Shown here: positions 24,146-33,500 of the stretch, piece by piece
Layout: each line of letters opens with the position of its first letter
How positions within the stretch are numbered: position 1 is the first letter of the stretch
Assembly: GCF_000768695.1 (NCBI RefSeq)
Contig: NZ_AVPL01000024.1
Coordinates: 1-50,718, forward strand
Direction: 5' to 3'
DNA length: 50,718 nt
From: Knoellia aerolata DSM 18566
GTDB lineage: Bacteria; Actinomycetota; Actinomycetes; Actinomycetales; Dermatophilaceae
Notes under the pieces: model-generated
What the model saw: the letters and a program-made list of their open reading frames with translations, nothing else
Database searches by the model: none
What the model was told of the DNA's origin: nothing
Translations under genes and position numbers: made by a program

Positions 24146-25276
24146 ATGAACGAGAAGGACAGCCACCCCAGCGGGGGCGAGGTCACCCAGCCGGGTGAGT
24201 TCGGCTCCACCGCCGTTCGCCTCGACCAGGGCCACGTCGTCGGCGACGGCGGCATCCCGGCGCGCTTCGAGAACCCGGGCTTCCCGCCGCACACCCACCG
24301 GGCCTCCGACCTCAGCGAGAGCGGCGCCAAGCGGGCCGAGCGCGCCGTCGGCGGCCTCTTCATCCTTTCGATCCTCGGCACGCTCGGCTTCGTCGTCGCC
24401 TACTTCGCCATCGACAAGCAGTCGACGATGTTCATCCCGGGCATCGGGCAGGCCAACGCGCTGCACGCCGTGCTCGGTCTCACGATGGCGCTGTCCCTGC
24501 TCGGCATCGGCTTCGGGGCGGTCCACTGGGCCAAGACCCTCATGCCGGACACCGAGGAGGTCGAGATGCGTCACCCGATGCGCTCGAGCGACGAGGCCCG
24601 GAAGGACTTCGTCCAGATCCTCGGTGACGGCGCGGAGAGCGCCCACCTCACCCGCCGCCCGATCATCAAGTACGCCCTCGGCGGCGCCCTCGGCCTCTTC
24701 GCGGTCCCGGTCATCCTGCCCGTCATCGGAGGCCTCGGCCCGCTGCCGGGCGACGACCTCTCGGTGAGCTTCTGGAACGGCCATCAGGAGGAGGACGGCA
24801 GCTACCCCAACGCCCCGCTCCGCCTCATGCGTGACCCGCAGAACACCCCCATCAAGGCGAGCGACGTGACCATCGGCTCGGTCTTCCACGTCATGCCCGA
24901 GGGGCTTCTCGACCTCGAGAAGCACGTGCTCGAGGAGAAGGGCAAGGCCGCGGTGATCGTCATGCGGCTCGACCCCGACGACATCAGGTCCCAGAAGGAG
25001 AAGGACTGGGGCTACCAGGGCATCGTTGCCTACTCCAAGATCTGCACGCACGTGGGTTGCCCGGTCGGGCTCTACGAGCAGCAGACCCACCACCTGCTGT
25101 GCCCGTGCCACCAGTCGACGTTCGACGTGACGCAGGACTGCAAGGTCATCTTCGGCCCGGCCAAGCGCCCGCTTCCCCAGCTGGAGATCACCGTCGACGA
25201 CGAGGGTTACCTCATCTCCAAGGGCCCGTTCAAAGAGGCCGTTGGACCGAGCTTCTGGGAGCGTGGTTCCGCATGA
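24146..25276 (+). CDS. qcrA: Rieske iron-sulfur subunit of the cytochrome bcc complex
   Basis: This 376-residue protein has a polar N terminus, three predicted helices (two around residues 75-135, one near 180-200) and a C-terminal Rieske domain with CTHVGCPVGLYEQ and LCPCHQSTFD. These supply the two Cys and two His ligands of the 2Fe-2S cluster, plus the disulfide cysteines. The three-helix anchor is characteristic of actinobacterial QcrA, unlike the single helix of mitochondria. The ATG at 24146 is chosen because the sequence before it is shadow. It ends overlapping qcrB by four bases (ATGA). Confidence 0.96.
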   Translation: MNEKDSHPSGGEVTQPGEFGSTAVRLDQGHVVGDGGIPARFENPGFPPHTHRASDLSESGAKRAERAVGGLFILSILGTLGFVVAYFAIDKQSTMFIPGIGQANALHAVLGLTMALSLLGIGFGAVHWAKTLMPDTEEVEMRHPMRSSDEARKDFVQILGDGAESAHLTRRPIIKYALGGALGLFAVPVILPVIGGLGPLPGDDLSVSFWNGHQEEDGSYPNAPLRLMRDPQNTPIKASDVTIGSVFHVMPEGLLDLEKHVLEEKGKAAVIVMRLDPDDIRSQKEKDWGYQGIVAYSKICTHVGCPVGLYEQQTHHLLCPCHQSTFDVTQDCKVIFGPAKRPLPQLEITVDDEGYLISKGPFKEAVGPSFWERGSA

Positions 25277-27087
25277 GCACCGACACCGTCCCCTCCGGGC
25301 GACCGGCCGACCGTCTCCGCGACGGCGACACCAAGGTCGAGCCCGGCCCGAGTGCGGCCGCCCGCAAGGTCGGCGGCGTCGCCGGCTGGATCGACGACCG
25401 CACGAGCTCGGCCAAGGGCGTCAACTACCTGCTGCGCAAGGTCTTCCCCGACCACTGGTCGTTCATGCTCGGCGAGATCGCGATGTACTCGCTCATCATC
25501 TGCCTCATCTCCGGTGCGCTGCTGACCCTCTGGTTCGTCCCGAGCGCCACCCAGGTGGTCTACGACGGCTCCTACGTGCCGCTGCGCGGCCAGACGATGT
25601 CGGACGCCTACGCCTCGACGCTCAACATCTCCTTCGACATCAAGGGCGGACTCATCGTCCGCCAGATCCACCACTGGGCCGCGCTGATGTTCGTCGTCGG
25701 CCTCACGGTGCACATGTTCCGCGTGTTCTTCACCGGGGCGTTCCGCAAGCCGCGTGAGCTCAACTGGGTCATCGGCACGGTGCTCGCGCTGCTCGCGGCC
25801 ATCGAGGGCTTCGCCGGCTACTCCCTCCCGGACGACCTGCTCTCCGGCACCGGTCTTCGCGCCATGGAGGGGTTCGTCCAGACCGCACCGGTCATCGGCT
25901 CCTACCTCGCCTACGGCATCTTCGGTGGCCCCTTCCCGGGAGAGGCGATCATCCCCCGCCTCTACAGCGCCCACGTGCTGCTGCTCCCGGCGGTCATCGT
26001 CGGTCTGTTCACGGCGCACATCGTCCTCGTCGCGGTCCAGAGGCACACCCAGTTCCCCGGCCCGGGTCGGACCAACGACAACGTCGTCGGCTACCGCGTC
26101 ATGCCGGTGTACGCCGCGAAGGCCGGTGGGTTCTTCTTCATCGTCTTCGGCATCATCGCCCTGATCTCGGCCCTGTTCACGATCAACCCGATCTGGGCCT
26201 ACGGCCCGTACGACCCGTCGCCGGTCACCGCGGGTTCGCAGCCCGACTGGTACATGGGCGCCTACGACGGTGCCCTGCGCCTGCTGCCCGGCTGGCTGGA
26301 GTTCGAGATCTTCGGCAACACCCTGTCGCTCAACATCGCCCTCGGGGCGCTGGTGCTCCTCCCGCTGGTCTACATCGTCCTCGGTGCCTACCCGTTCGTC
26401 GAGAGGTGGGTCACCGGTGACACCGGCGAGCACCACCTGCTCGACCGGCCCCGCAACAACCCGACCCGCACCGGCATCGGCATGGCCGGCATCGTCGCGT
26501 ACTCGGTGTTCATGTTCGCCGCGGGCAACGACATCATGGCGATCAAGCTCGGGATGTCGATCAACGACATCACCCGGGTCTTCCAGATCTCCCTGTTCGT
26601 CGGGCCTCCGCTCGCGTTCTGGGTCACCAAGCGGATCTGCCTCAGCCTGCAGCGCCGTGACCGCGACCTCGCCCTGCACGCCCGCGAGTCGGGTCGCATC
26701 ATGCGTGGGGCGGACGGCTCCTTCCACGAGCGCCACGACGCGCTCACCGAGCAGGAGCGGTGGATCCTCGTCCAGCACGAGCCGGTGGCACCCCTGCAGC
26801 TCACCGCGCAGGTCGACGAGAACGGCGTCGAGCGCCCGCTCAGCCGCAAGGACCGTCTGCGGGCGAAGCTGTCGCACTTCTACTTCAAGGACGCGGTCAA
26901 CCCCGTGACCCCGGCAGAGCTCGCGGCCGCGCACCACGACGGTCAGCAGGCCGAGGCCATCGAGGCCCCGCTCGACTACGAGGGCATCGACGGTCGGCAG
27001 GACCACGGCCCCGGCGACGGCGGCCACGGCGCCGACGTCGACTCGCAGGCCCGCGGTGTCGGCAGCGCCAGCCGCATGAAGGAGTGA
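25273..27087 (+). CDS. qcrB: Cytochrome b subunit of the cytochrome bcc complex
   Basis: This 604-residue membrane protein binds hemes bL and bH and oxidises menaquinol. Heme-ligand histidines are visible in VRQIHHWAALMFVVGLTVHM and SAHVLLLPAVIVGLFTAH; the quinol-site region WYMGAYDGALRLLPGW corresponds to the actinobacterial counterpart of the PEWY segment. A hydrophilic C-terminal extension of about 150 residues (from ICLSLQRRDRDLAL on), ending in a glycine/aspartate-rich tail, is typical of actinobacterial QcrB. It is the last gene of the ctaE-qcrCAB operon, followed by a perfect hairpin. Confidence 0.96.
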   Translation: MSTDTVPSGRPADRLRDGDTKVEPGPSAAARKVGGVAGWIDDRTSSAKGVNYLLRKVFPDHWSFMLGEIAMYSLIICLISGALLTLWFVPSATQVVYDGSYVPLRGQTMSDAYASTLNISFDIKGGLIVRQIHHWAALMFVVGLTVHMFRVFFTGAFRKPRELNWVIGTVLALLAAIEGFAGYSLPDDLLSGTGLRAMEGFVQTAPVIGSYLAYGIFGGPFPGEAIIPRLYSAHVLLLPAVIVGLFTAHIVLVAVQRHTQFPGPGRTNDNVVGYRVMPVYAAKAGGFFFIVFGIIALISALFTINPIWAYGPYDPSPVTAGSQPDWYMGAYDGALRLLPGWLEFEIFGNTLSLNIALGALVLLPLVYIVLGAYPFVERWVTGDTGEHHLLDRPRNNPTRTGIGMAGIVAYSVFMFAAGNDIMAIKLGMSINDITRVFQISLFVGPPLAFWVTKRICLSLQRRDRDLALHARESGRIMRGADGSFHERHDALTEQERWILVQHEPVAPLQLTAQVDENGVERPLSRKDRLRAKLSHFYFKDAVNPVTPAELAAAHHDGQQAEAIEAPLDYEGIDGRQDHGPGDGGHGADVDSQARGVGSASRMKE

Positions 27088-27112
27088 GCTGACGCCGGCT
27101 CCCCGCTCAGCA

Positions 27113-27157
27113 GTGACAGCGGCCTCCAGGACACCTCGTCCCGGGGGCCGCTGTCAC
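27113..27157 (+). terminator. Terminator after qcrB
   Basis: GTGACAGCGGCC (27113-27124) and GGCCGCTGTCAC (27146-27157) are perfect 12-base inverted arms around a 21-base loop, 25 bases past the qcrB stop. Confidence 0.7.
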
Positions 27158-27274
27158 GTTCCACCCGGGGCGAGACTGGTCCCGTCCCGGGCCCGGATGT
27201 CGAGAACCGCTCGCCGGCACCGTCTCGGTAGTGTCGACGGCCAGGAGGGCCGTCACCGACCAAGGAGAGACCCC

Positions 27275-27688
27275 ATGGCGAAGTACCTGCTTCTCAAGCA
27301 CTACCGCGGCGGGCCGCCGCGTCGACCCCAGGGTGACATCCCGATGGACCAGTGGGCTCCTCAGGAGGTCACCGACCACATCGCCTTCATGGACCACGTG
27401 GCCGACACGTTGCGTGAGCGGGGCGAGTTCGTCGACGCGCAGGCCCTCTCCCCCAGCGGCACCTTCGTGCGGTACGGCGGCGCCGGCAGCCCGCCGGTCA
27501 CCGACGGTCCGTTCGTCGAGACCAAGGACCTCATCGCGGGCTGGATGGCGATCGACGTCGACTCGGTCGAGCGCGCCCACGAGGTCGCGGCGTTCCTGTC
27601 GTCGGCCCCGGGCCCCGGCGGGGTGCCGCTCGAGGAGTGGATCGAGGTCCGGCCCTTCCTCACCTCGCTGCCCGAGGTCACCGGCTGA
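27275..27688 (+). CDS. DGPF/YCII-domain protein paired with an ECF sigma factor
   Basis: This 137-residue YCII-superfamily protein begins MAKYLLLKHYRGG and carries the diagnostic VTDGPFVETKDLIAG (DGPF motif, about residues 72-86). Family members are small ferredoxin-like-fold proteins whose histidine/aspartate pair may act catalytically; the biochemical role of the DGPF group is unknown. The AAGGAGA before the ATG fixes the start. It is immediately upstream of an ECF42-like sigma factor gene, the known genomic arrangement of this pair. A GACGGCC-AGGAG-GGCCGTC hairpin (27236-27254) lies in the 5' region. Confidence 0.9.
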   Translation: MAKYLLLKHYRGGPPRRPQGDIPMDQWAPQEVTDHIAFMDHVADTLRERGEFVDAQALSPSGTFVRYGGAGSPPVTDGPFVETKDLIAGWMAIDVDSVERAHEVAAFLSSAPGPGGVPLEEWIEVRPFLTSLPEVTG

Positions 27689-27704
27689 CCGCGGCCGGCT
27701 CGCG

Positions 27705-28859
27705 ATGACCGACCTCGAGGCGCTCTGCAAGGACCTCGGTCCCCGGGTGCTCGGCGTCCTCGTCCGCCGCGGCGCCGACTTCGCGTCGGCCGAGGACGCC
27801 GTCCAGGAGGCCCTCCTCGAGGCGCACCTGAGCTGGGACGCGCAGCCACCGGACGCGCCGTTCGCCTGGCTCGTGACGACCGCCTGGCGCAAGCACCTCG
27901 ACGCGGTGCGGTCCGGCGCCGCCCGCCGGCGCCGCGAGGTCGCCGATCACCTCGAGCCCGCTCCGGGTCCCGTGACCGGCGCGGACGAGACCCTGCTCCT
28001 GCTCTTCCTCGCGTGCCACCCGGCGCTGTCGACCTCGTCGGCGGTGGCGCTCACCCTGCGCGCCGTGGGTGGGCTCACGACCCGGCAGATCGCCCGTGCG
28101 CACCTCGTCCCCGAGGCCACGATGGCGCAGCGCATCTCACGGGCCAAACGCACCATCGCCCGGGAGGGTCTGGTCGAGCCGGGCTCCCTCGACAGCGTCC
28201 TGCGCGTGCTCTACCTCATCTACAACGAGGGCCACACCGGCGAGGTCGACCTCGCCGAGGAGGCGATCCGGCTCACCCGCCAGCTGGCGGCCGCGTCGTC
28301 CGAGCCCGAGGTGTCCGGACTCCTCGCGCTCATGCTGCTCCACCACGCCCGTCGGTCGGCGCGCTGGGGGCCGAGCGGCGAGCTCGTGCCGCTGGACGAG
28401 CAGGACCGCTCCCGGTGGGACACGGCGCTCGTCGCCGAGGGCGTGCAGATCCTCCAGGACGCGCTCGCCCGGGACCGGCTCGGGGAGTTCCAGGCGCAGG
28501 CGGCCATCGCGGCGCTGCACGCCGACGCGCGGTCGACGGCGGAGACCGACTGGACGCAGGTCCTCGAGTGGTACGACGAGCTGCTGCGGCTCCACCCCTC
28601 ACCCGTCGTCGCGCTCAACCGCGCCGTCGCCCTCGGGGAGGTGGATGGTCCCCTCGCGGGCCTGCGGGCGGTCGCGGAGGTGCCCGAGAGCGTCCCACGG
28701 CACGCGGCCGTCCGCGCGCACCTGCACGAGCGCGCGGGTGACCTCGGCGAGGCGCAACGGCTGTATGCCGTCGCGTCCCGTGCCGCGGCCAGCGCCGCCG
28801 AGCGCGACCACCTCACCCGACTGGCGGCCCGCCTGCACGCCCGGCTCCGGCAACCGTGA
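27705..28859 (+). CDS. ECF sigma factor, ECF42-like, with a long C-terminal extension
   Basis: This 384-residue protein starts with sigma region 2 (about residues 15-75: FASAEDAVQEALLEAHLSW, TTAWRKHLDAVR). Region 4 (about 110-160: LTLRAVGGLTTRQIARAHLV, MAQRISRAKRTI) follows, then a 220-residue alpha-helical extension containing LYLIYNEGHTG, VPLDEQDRSRWD and LNRAVALGEVDGP. That extension and the upstream DGPF gene define the ECF42 type, which has no conventional anti-sigma factor; the extension is thought to regulate activity. The ATG at 27705 lies 16 bases after the DGPF stop. Its target is probably the DGPF operon itself. It carries an octamer copy at 28763-28770. Confidence 0.92.
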   Translation: MTDLEALCKDLGPRVLGVLVRRGADFASAEDAVQEALLEAHLSWDAQPPDAPFAWLVTTAWRKHLDAVRSGAARRRREVADHLEPAPGPVTGADETLLLLFLACHPALSTSSAVALTLRAVGGLTTRQIARAHLVPEATMAQRISRAKRTIAREGLVEPGSLDSVLRVLYLIYNEGHTGEVDLAEEAIRLTRQLAAASSEPEVSGLLALMLLHHARRSARWGPSGELVPLDEQDRSRWDTALVAEGVQILQDALARDRLGEFQAQAAIAALHADARSTAETDWTQVLEWYDELLRLHPSPVVALNRAVALGEVDGPLAGLRAVAEVPESVPRHAAVRAHLHERAGDLGEAQRLYAVASRAAASAAERDHLTRLAARLHARLRQP

Positions 28860-28872
28860 CAGGGTGTGGCGG

Positions 28873-29226
28873 GTGCAGCCGATTGAACCCGCCGCCTTCG
28901 AGGCCATCGTCGAGGAGTCGCTCGACGAGGTGCCCGAGGAGCTCATGGCGATGCTCGACAACGTCGTCTTCCTCGTCGAGGACGAGCCCGCCGCGGACGA
29001 CCCCGACCTGCTCGGGGTCTACGACGGGGTGCCGCTCACCGAGCGGGACGCCGGGTGGGGCCTGGGCAACCTGCCGGACCGGATCACCCTGTTCCGCGGG
29101 CCCCTGACGCGGATGTGCGAGGACGTCAAGGAGCTGCGCGAGGAGATCGCGGTGACCGTGGTCCACGAGATCGCGCACCACTTCGGCATCGACGACGACA
29201 CCCTGCACGAGCTCGGGTGGGGCTGA
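28873..29226 (+). CDS. Small zincin-like metallopeptidase family protein
   Basis: This 117-residue protein ends with EEIAVTVVHEIAHHFGIDDD, an HExxH followed by the HFGIDD-x-LHELGW tail of the minimal zincin family (PF06262 type). The N-terminal half, with FEAIVEESLDEVPEELMAML and ITLFRGPLTR, also fits that family. It is common in actinobacteria; the substrate is unknown. GTG 28873 is chosen; GTG 28864 would add three residues. It follows the ECF42 gene by 13 bases, so it may be read through from that operon, and its end faces ctaF seven bases away. Confidence 0.85.
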   Translation: MQPIEPAAFEAIVEESLDEVPEELMAMLDNVVFLVEDEPAADDPDLLGVYDGVPLTERDAGWGLGNLPDRITLFRGPLTRMCEDVKELREEIAVTVVHEIAHHFGIDDDTLHELGWG

Positions 29227-29232
29227 GCCCGC

Positions 29233-29637
29233 TCAGAGGGCGTGCGGGCCCTTCCAGTACTCGAAGACCCAGCCGACGAGCGCCGGGATGGCGAAGAACG
29301 TCCCCAGGGCGACGAGCCACCAGCCGATGGCCAGGCCCAGGAAGATGATGGCGGCCGAGCCGGCGAGCCAGAGCGGCCACCAGCTGTGCGGGCTGAAGAA
29401 GCCGAAGTCGCCGGCGATGTCGCTGATCTCACCGAGCGGGTCGTCCTCCGGCGGGACGCCGTCGAGCTTGCGCCGGGTGATGTTGAGGTAGCCCGCGATC
29501 ATGAACCCCAGGAGCGCCCCGAGGGTGAGGCCGACGACGCCGACGGGCTCGGCCCAGTCCCCCCACACGCCGTACAGGAGAGCCACTCCCGCGCAGAAGA
29601 CGCCGAGGACGTAGCCGAGTCGTTCCATGGCCAGCAT
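29233..29637 (-). CDS. ctaF: Cytochrome c oxidase subunit IV (actinobacterial type)
   Basis: This 134-residue protein has four hydrophobic helices (two in the first 50 residues, two after residue 85), separated by a polar loop with PPEDDPLGEISDIAGDFGFF, and SPHSWWPLW, the hallmark of actinobacterial CtaF. It lies three bases downstream of ctaD and completes the ctaC-ctaD-ctaF operon. ATG 29637 is listed; ATG 29628 (MERLGYVLG) is also possible. Confidence 0.92.
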   Translation of the reverse strand: MLAMERLGYVLGVFCAGVALLYGVWGDWAEPVGVVGLTLGALLGFMIAGYLNITRRKLDGVPPEDDPLGEISDIAGDFGFFSPHSWWPLWLAGSAAIIFLGLAIGWWLVALGTFFAIPALVGWVFEYWKGPHAL

Positions 29638-29640
29638 CGG

Positions 29641-31389
29641 TCAGGACTCCTTGCTGTTGGCGGACATCGAGTCGCCACCGAGGTCGGCCGGGCCCATCGC
29701 CTTCACGAGGCCGGAGGACTCGTAGCCGGCGGGGGCGGCCTCGGGGTGGTTGAGGTCGAAGGCCGGGCGCTCCGAGCGGATGCGCGGGATGGAGTTGAAG
29801 TTGTGGCGCGGGGGCGGGCAGGACGTCGCCCACTCGAGCGAGGCGCCGTAGCCCCACGGGTCGTCGGTCTCGACCAGCGGTGCGTAGCGCCACGTCTTCC
29901 ACACGTTGTAGAAGAACGGGATCATCGAGGCGCCGAGGATGAAGGCGCCGACCGTCGACACCTGGTTGGCGAAGGTGAAGCCGTCCTCGGGGAGGTAGTC
30001 GGCGTAGCGACGGGGCATGCCCCAGATCCCGAGCAGGTGCTGGATGAGGAAGGTCGTGTGGAAGCCGACGAAGAGCATCCAGAAGTGGATCTTGCCCAGC
30101 GGCTCGTCGAGCATCCGGCCGGTGAGCTTGGGCCACCAGAAGTAGAAGCCACCGAACATCGCGAACACGACGGTCCCGAAGACGACGTAGTGGAAGTGCG
30201 CCACGACGAAGTAGCTGTCGGTGAGGTGGAAGTCGAGCGCCGGGCTGGCGAGGATGACGCCGGTGAGGCCACCGAAGAGGAAGGTCACGAGGAAGCCCAG
30301 CGCCCACAGCATCGGGGTCTCGAAGGTGAGCTTGCCGCCCCACATCGTGCCGATCCAGTTGAAGAACTTCACGCCCGTGGGGACGGCGATGAGCATCGTC
30401 ATGATCGCGAAGAACGGCAGCAGCACCTGGCCCGTGCCGTACATGTGGTGGGCCCAGACCGAGACCGACAGCGCCGCGATCGAGATCGTGGCGTAGACGA
30501 GGGTCTTGTAGCCGAAGACCGGCTTGCGCGAGAAGACCGGGAGGATCTCGGAGATGATGCCGAAGAAGGGCAGGGCGATGACGTAGACCTCGGGGTGGCC
30601 GAAGAACCAGAAGATGTGCTGCCAGAGCATCACCCCTCCCGCCTCCGGGTCGAAGATGTGCGCACCGAAGCGCCGGTCGGCGCCGAGGGCGAACAGGGCC
30701 GCGGCCAGCGCCGGGAAGATGAGCAGCACGAGGATCGAGGTGACGAGGACCGTCCACGTGAAGACGGGCATCCGGAACATCGTCATGCCGGGTGCGCGCA
30801 TCGTGAGGATCGTCGTGATGAAGTTGACCGCCCCGAGGATGGTGCCGAAGCCGGCGAGGGCGAGGCCGAAGACCCAGAGGTCACCGCCCATGCCCGGGCT
30901 GTACGAGGTGTCGGACAGCGGCGTGTAGGCGAACCAGCCGAAGGAGGCCGCGCCGCCGGGCGTGAGGAAGCCGCCGGCCGCGATGAGGCCACCGAAGAGG
31001 TAGAGCCAGTAGGCGAACATGTTGAGGCGCGGGAACGACACGTCGGGCGCGCCGATCTGCAGCGGCATGAGCGCGTTGGCGAAGGCGGCGAACAGCGGCG
31101 TCGCGAAGAGCAGCAGCATGATCGTGCCGTGCATCGTGAACATCTGGTTGTACTGGTCGGGGTTGTCCACGATCTGCATGCCGGGCTGCATGAGCTCGGC
31201 GCGGATGACCAGCGCCATGAGGCCGCCGAGGAGGAACCACATGAACGAGGTGATGAAGTAGAGGTTGCCGATGACCTTGTGGTCGGTCGTCGTGATCCAC
31301 TTGACCACCGTGGCTCCGGGGGCAACCCGGGCACGTGAGACGGACTCACGCTCGCGGAGCATCGTCCTGGTGTCGGCTGCGGCACTCAT
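29641..31389 (-). CDS. ctaD: Cytochrome c oxidase subunit I
   Basis: This 582-residue catalytic subunit of the aa3 oxidase has twelve membrane helices and all metal ligands: the heme a/CuB segment [15 protein letters not shown] with the His-Tyr pair, WAHHMYGTG (CuB histidines) and [14 protein letters not shown] (heme a3 and heme a histidines). It reduces oxygen to water and pumps protons. The ATG overlaps the ctaC stop as ATGA. Unlike M. tuberculosis, where I recall ctaD being elsewhere, it is in the ctaC cluster here. Confidence 0.97.
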   Translation of the reverse strand: MSAAADTRTMLRERESVSRARVAPGATVVKWITTTDHKVIGNLYFITSFMWFLLGGLMALVIRAELMQPGMQIVDNPDQYNQMFTMHGTIMLLLFATPLFAAFANALMPLQIGAPDVSFPRLNMFAYWLYLFGGLIAAGGFLTPGGAASFGWFAYTPLSDTSYSPGMGGDLWVFGLALAGFGTILGAVNFITTILTMRAPGMTMFRMPVFTWTVLVTSILVLLIFPALAAALFALGADRRFGAHIFDPEAGGVMLWQHIFWFFGHPEVYVIALPFFGIISEILPVFSRKPVFGYKTLVYATISIAALSVSVWAHHMYGTGQVLLPFFAIMTMLIAVPTGVKFFNWIGTMWGGKLTFETPMLWALGFLVTFLFGGLTGVILASPALDFHLTDSYFVVAHFHYVVFGTVVFAMFGGFYFWWPKLTGRMLDEPLGKIHFWMLFVGFHTTFLIQHLLGIWGMPRRYADYLPEDGFTFANQVSTVGAFILGASMIPFFYNVWKTWRYAPLVETDDPWGYGASLEWATSCPPPRHNFNSIPRIRSERPAFDLNHPEAAPAGYESSGLVKAMGPADLGGDSMSANSKES

Positions 31390-32276
31390 CGGGTCCTCAG
31401 TTCCTCGGGCAGCTTCTCCTGCTCCGCCGGCGAAAGGTTCTCGCGGTTGAGGTCAGGACCGAGCAGTCCGGTCTGACCCTGCGACTTGAGGTCCTCCATG
31501 TGCGCGTCGAACTCGGCGCGGGGGACGACCTTGACGTTGAACAGCATGGCCGAGTGGTAGGCGCCGCAGAGCTCGGCGCACTTGCCCTTGAAGGTGCCCT
31601 CCTCGGTGGGGACGACCTGGAACTTGTTGACCCGGCCGGGGATCATGTCGAGCTTCTGGAGGAACTGCGGCACCCAGAAGGAGTGGATGACGTCGCGGGC
31701 GGTGAGCACGAACTCGACGCGCTCCCCCACCGGCAGGTACATCGTCGGGATGGTCTCCTCGGCGCCGGGCTCCCCGGTGAGGATGGCCTGCGAGCCGGTC
31801 TCGTGGACGTCGGCCTCGAGGTAGTTGAAGTCCCAGGACCACTGCTTGCCGACGACGTTGACCGTCACGGCCGGGTCCTGCTCGGTGTCGAGCAGGGCGG
31901 TCTGGTCCCGGGCGGTGTAGAAGAAGAAGACCGCGATCATGAAGATCGGGACGATCGTGTAGAGGATCTCGAGCGGCACGTTGTAGCGCAGCTGGACGGG
32001 GAGCTCGTTGTCGTCGCGTCGACGCCGGTAGGCCACGACGCACCAGCCGATGAGCCCCCAGACGAGGGCACCGACGACGAGGAGCGCGATCCAGGCGCCG
32101 ATCCACAGGTCACGCACCCGGTCGGCGTTCTCGGTGATGCCGTTGGGGAGGTAGCCGTCCTTGAACTCACCGAGCTCACAGCCGCTGAGCGCCACCATCG
32201 CCGCCACGGTCACCACGGCCCACGTGGTCAGCCGCCGACCGCGCGAGCGGGGGTTGAGATGGTCGTGCTGAGGCAC
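31386..32276 (-). CDS. ctaC: Cytochrome c oxidase subunit II
   Basis: This 296-residue lipoprotein-type subunit has a signal peptide ending in the lipobox VALSGC, two membrane helices ([20 protein letters not shown] and [17 protein letters not shown]) and a periplasmic-side cupredoxin domain with the CuA site [16 protein letters not shown]. It receives electrons from the diheme QcrC. The GTG at 32276 is chosen over the frame's earlier TTG (32315) because AGGAGGG stands at the right distance and it leaves a proper signal peptide. It is first in ctaC-ctaD-ctaF and divergent from the desulfurase-like gene. Confidence 0.95.
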   Translation of the reverse strand: MPQHDHLNPRSRGRRLTTWAVVTVAAMVALSGCELGEFKDGYLPNGITENADRVRDLWIGAWIALLVVGALVWGLIGWCVVAYRRRRDDNELPVQLRYNVPLEILYTIVPIFMIAVFFFYTARDQTALLDTEQDPAVTVNVVGKQWSWDFNYLEADVHETGSQAILTGEPGAEETIPTMYLPVGERVEFVLTARDVIHSFWVPQFLQKLDMIPGRVNKFQVVPTEEGTFKGKCAELCGAYHSAMLFNVKVVPRAEFDAHMEDLKSQGQTGLLGPDLNRENLSPAEQEKLPEELRTR

Positions 32277-32357
32277 CGGAGCACCCTCCTGCGTCGTGGG
32301 CTGGAACAGCAACAAACACTAGTGCATGGAGGGCTCACAGCCGGGGACGGGTGGGGT

Positions 32358-32363
32358 TACGGT
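32358..32363 (+). promoter_or_regulatory. Predicted -10 of a leaderless promoter (desulfurase-like gene)
   Basis: TACGGT ends six bases before GTG 32370. The 93-base gap between this GTG and the ctaC start must hold both divergent promoters. Confidence 0.5.
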
Positions 32364-32369
32364 CAGCAC

Positions 32370-33500
32370 GTGCTCGATGCCCCCCGCAGCCCCCTGCCCC
32401 CCGCCGCGCGCGAGACGCTGCTGGCGGCGCTGGACGCCGGCTGGGCCGACCCGCGTCGCCTGCACCGCGAGGGGCGCCAGGCCCGCCTCCTCCTCGACCA
32501 GGCGCGCGAGAGCGTCGCCGCGTCGCTCGGCGCCCGGGCCGACGAGGTCTCCTTCCACCCCAGTGGGGTCCACGCCCTGCGGACCGGGGTCGCGGGCCTC
32601 CGGCACGCTCGCCGTCGGGTCGGCACCCGGGTGGTCACCTCGGCGGTGGACCAGGCCGTCCTCGTCCACGAGGCCCACGACGCGGACCCGGCGACCGCGC
32701 CGCTCGCCGTCGACCCCCTCGGACGGCTCCACCCCGACACGCTGGCGAGCGCGCTGGCCGGCGGAGCCCCGGTGGCGGCGGTCGCCCTCCAGCAGGCCAA
32801 CGGCGAGGTGGGCACCACCCAGCCCCTCTACGGGCTCCACGCCGTATGCCGTTCCGCGCGGGTCCCGCTGCTCGTCGACGGCACCTCGTCGCTGGGCCGG
32901 GTGGCGCCCCCGTCCGCCTGGGACCTCCTCGTCGGTGACGCCGCCACCGTGGCCGGGCCTCCCCTCGGAGTGCTCGCCGTGCGCACGGGAACCCGCTTCG
33001 ACCTCCCCGGGCCCCGGTGGGAACCCGAGCACGGCCGCGAGCCCGCCGACCCGTGGGTGCCCGCGGCTCTCGCCGCGGCCGAGGCCTGGCGCCAGGCCGA
33101 CCACGCCCGGGCCGAGGAGGACCCCACCGCCCGCGCGCTGGTCGACCGGATCCGCGCCGCCGCTGCCGCCATCGACGACGTCGACGTCGTCGGCGACGGG
33201 ACCGGGCGCCTCCCCCACGTCGTCACCTTCAGCGTGCTCTACGTCGACGGCGAGAGCCTCGTCGACGCCCTCGACCGCCGGGGCGTGGTCGTCGCCTCGG
33301 GCTCGGCCTGCACCTCCAGCCGGCTCGAGCCCAGCCACGTCCTCGCGGCGATGGGGGCGCTGACCCACGGCAACGTGCGGGTCACGCTCCCGCTGGCAGC
33401 GGTGAGGCCCGACCGAGCCCGCGACGTCGACACCCTGTGCCGCGAGCTGCCGGGCGTGGTCGCGCAGCTCCGGGCCCGTCTCGGGGTGGACGGGCTGTGA
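32370..33500 (+). CDS. Cysteine-desulfurase-like protein lacking the PLP-binding residues
   Basis: This 376-residue protein follows the IscS/NifS fold from end to end: VLDAPRSPLPP at the start, NGEVGTTQPLYGLH, LLVDGTSSLGR, and near the end VVASGSACTSSRLEPSHVL with the persulfide cysteine (about residue 314). The expected catalytic pieces are missing: the SxHK PLP-lysine segment reads VGDAATVAGPPLG (threonine about residue 193 at the lysine position), the ring-stacking EH is DQ (94-95), and the D-x-x-Q segment keeps Asp but not Gln. It is therefore unlikely to desulfurate cysteine by itself but could accept or relay sulfur. It overlaps the TusA-like gene as GTGA. An octamer copy at 32844-32851 is read Val-Cys-Arg. 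Confidence 0.8.
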   Translation: MLDAPRSPLPPAARETLLAALDAGWADPRRLHREGRQARLLLDQARESVAASLGARADEVSFHPSGVHALRTGVAGLRHARRRVGTRVVTSAVDQAVLVHEAHDADPATAPLAVDPLGRLHPDTLASALAGGAPVAAVALQQANGEVGTTQPLYGLHAVCRSARVPLLVDGTSSLGRVAPPSAWDLLVGDAATVAGPPLGVLAVRTGTRFDLPGPRWEPEHGREPADPWVPAALAAAEAWRQADHARAEEDPTARALVDRIRAAAAAIDDVDVVGDGTGRLPHVVTFSVLYVDGESLVDALDRRGVVVASGSACTSSRLEPSHVLAAMGALTHGNVRVTLPLAAVRPDRARDVDTLCRELPGVVAQLRARLGVDGL

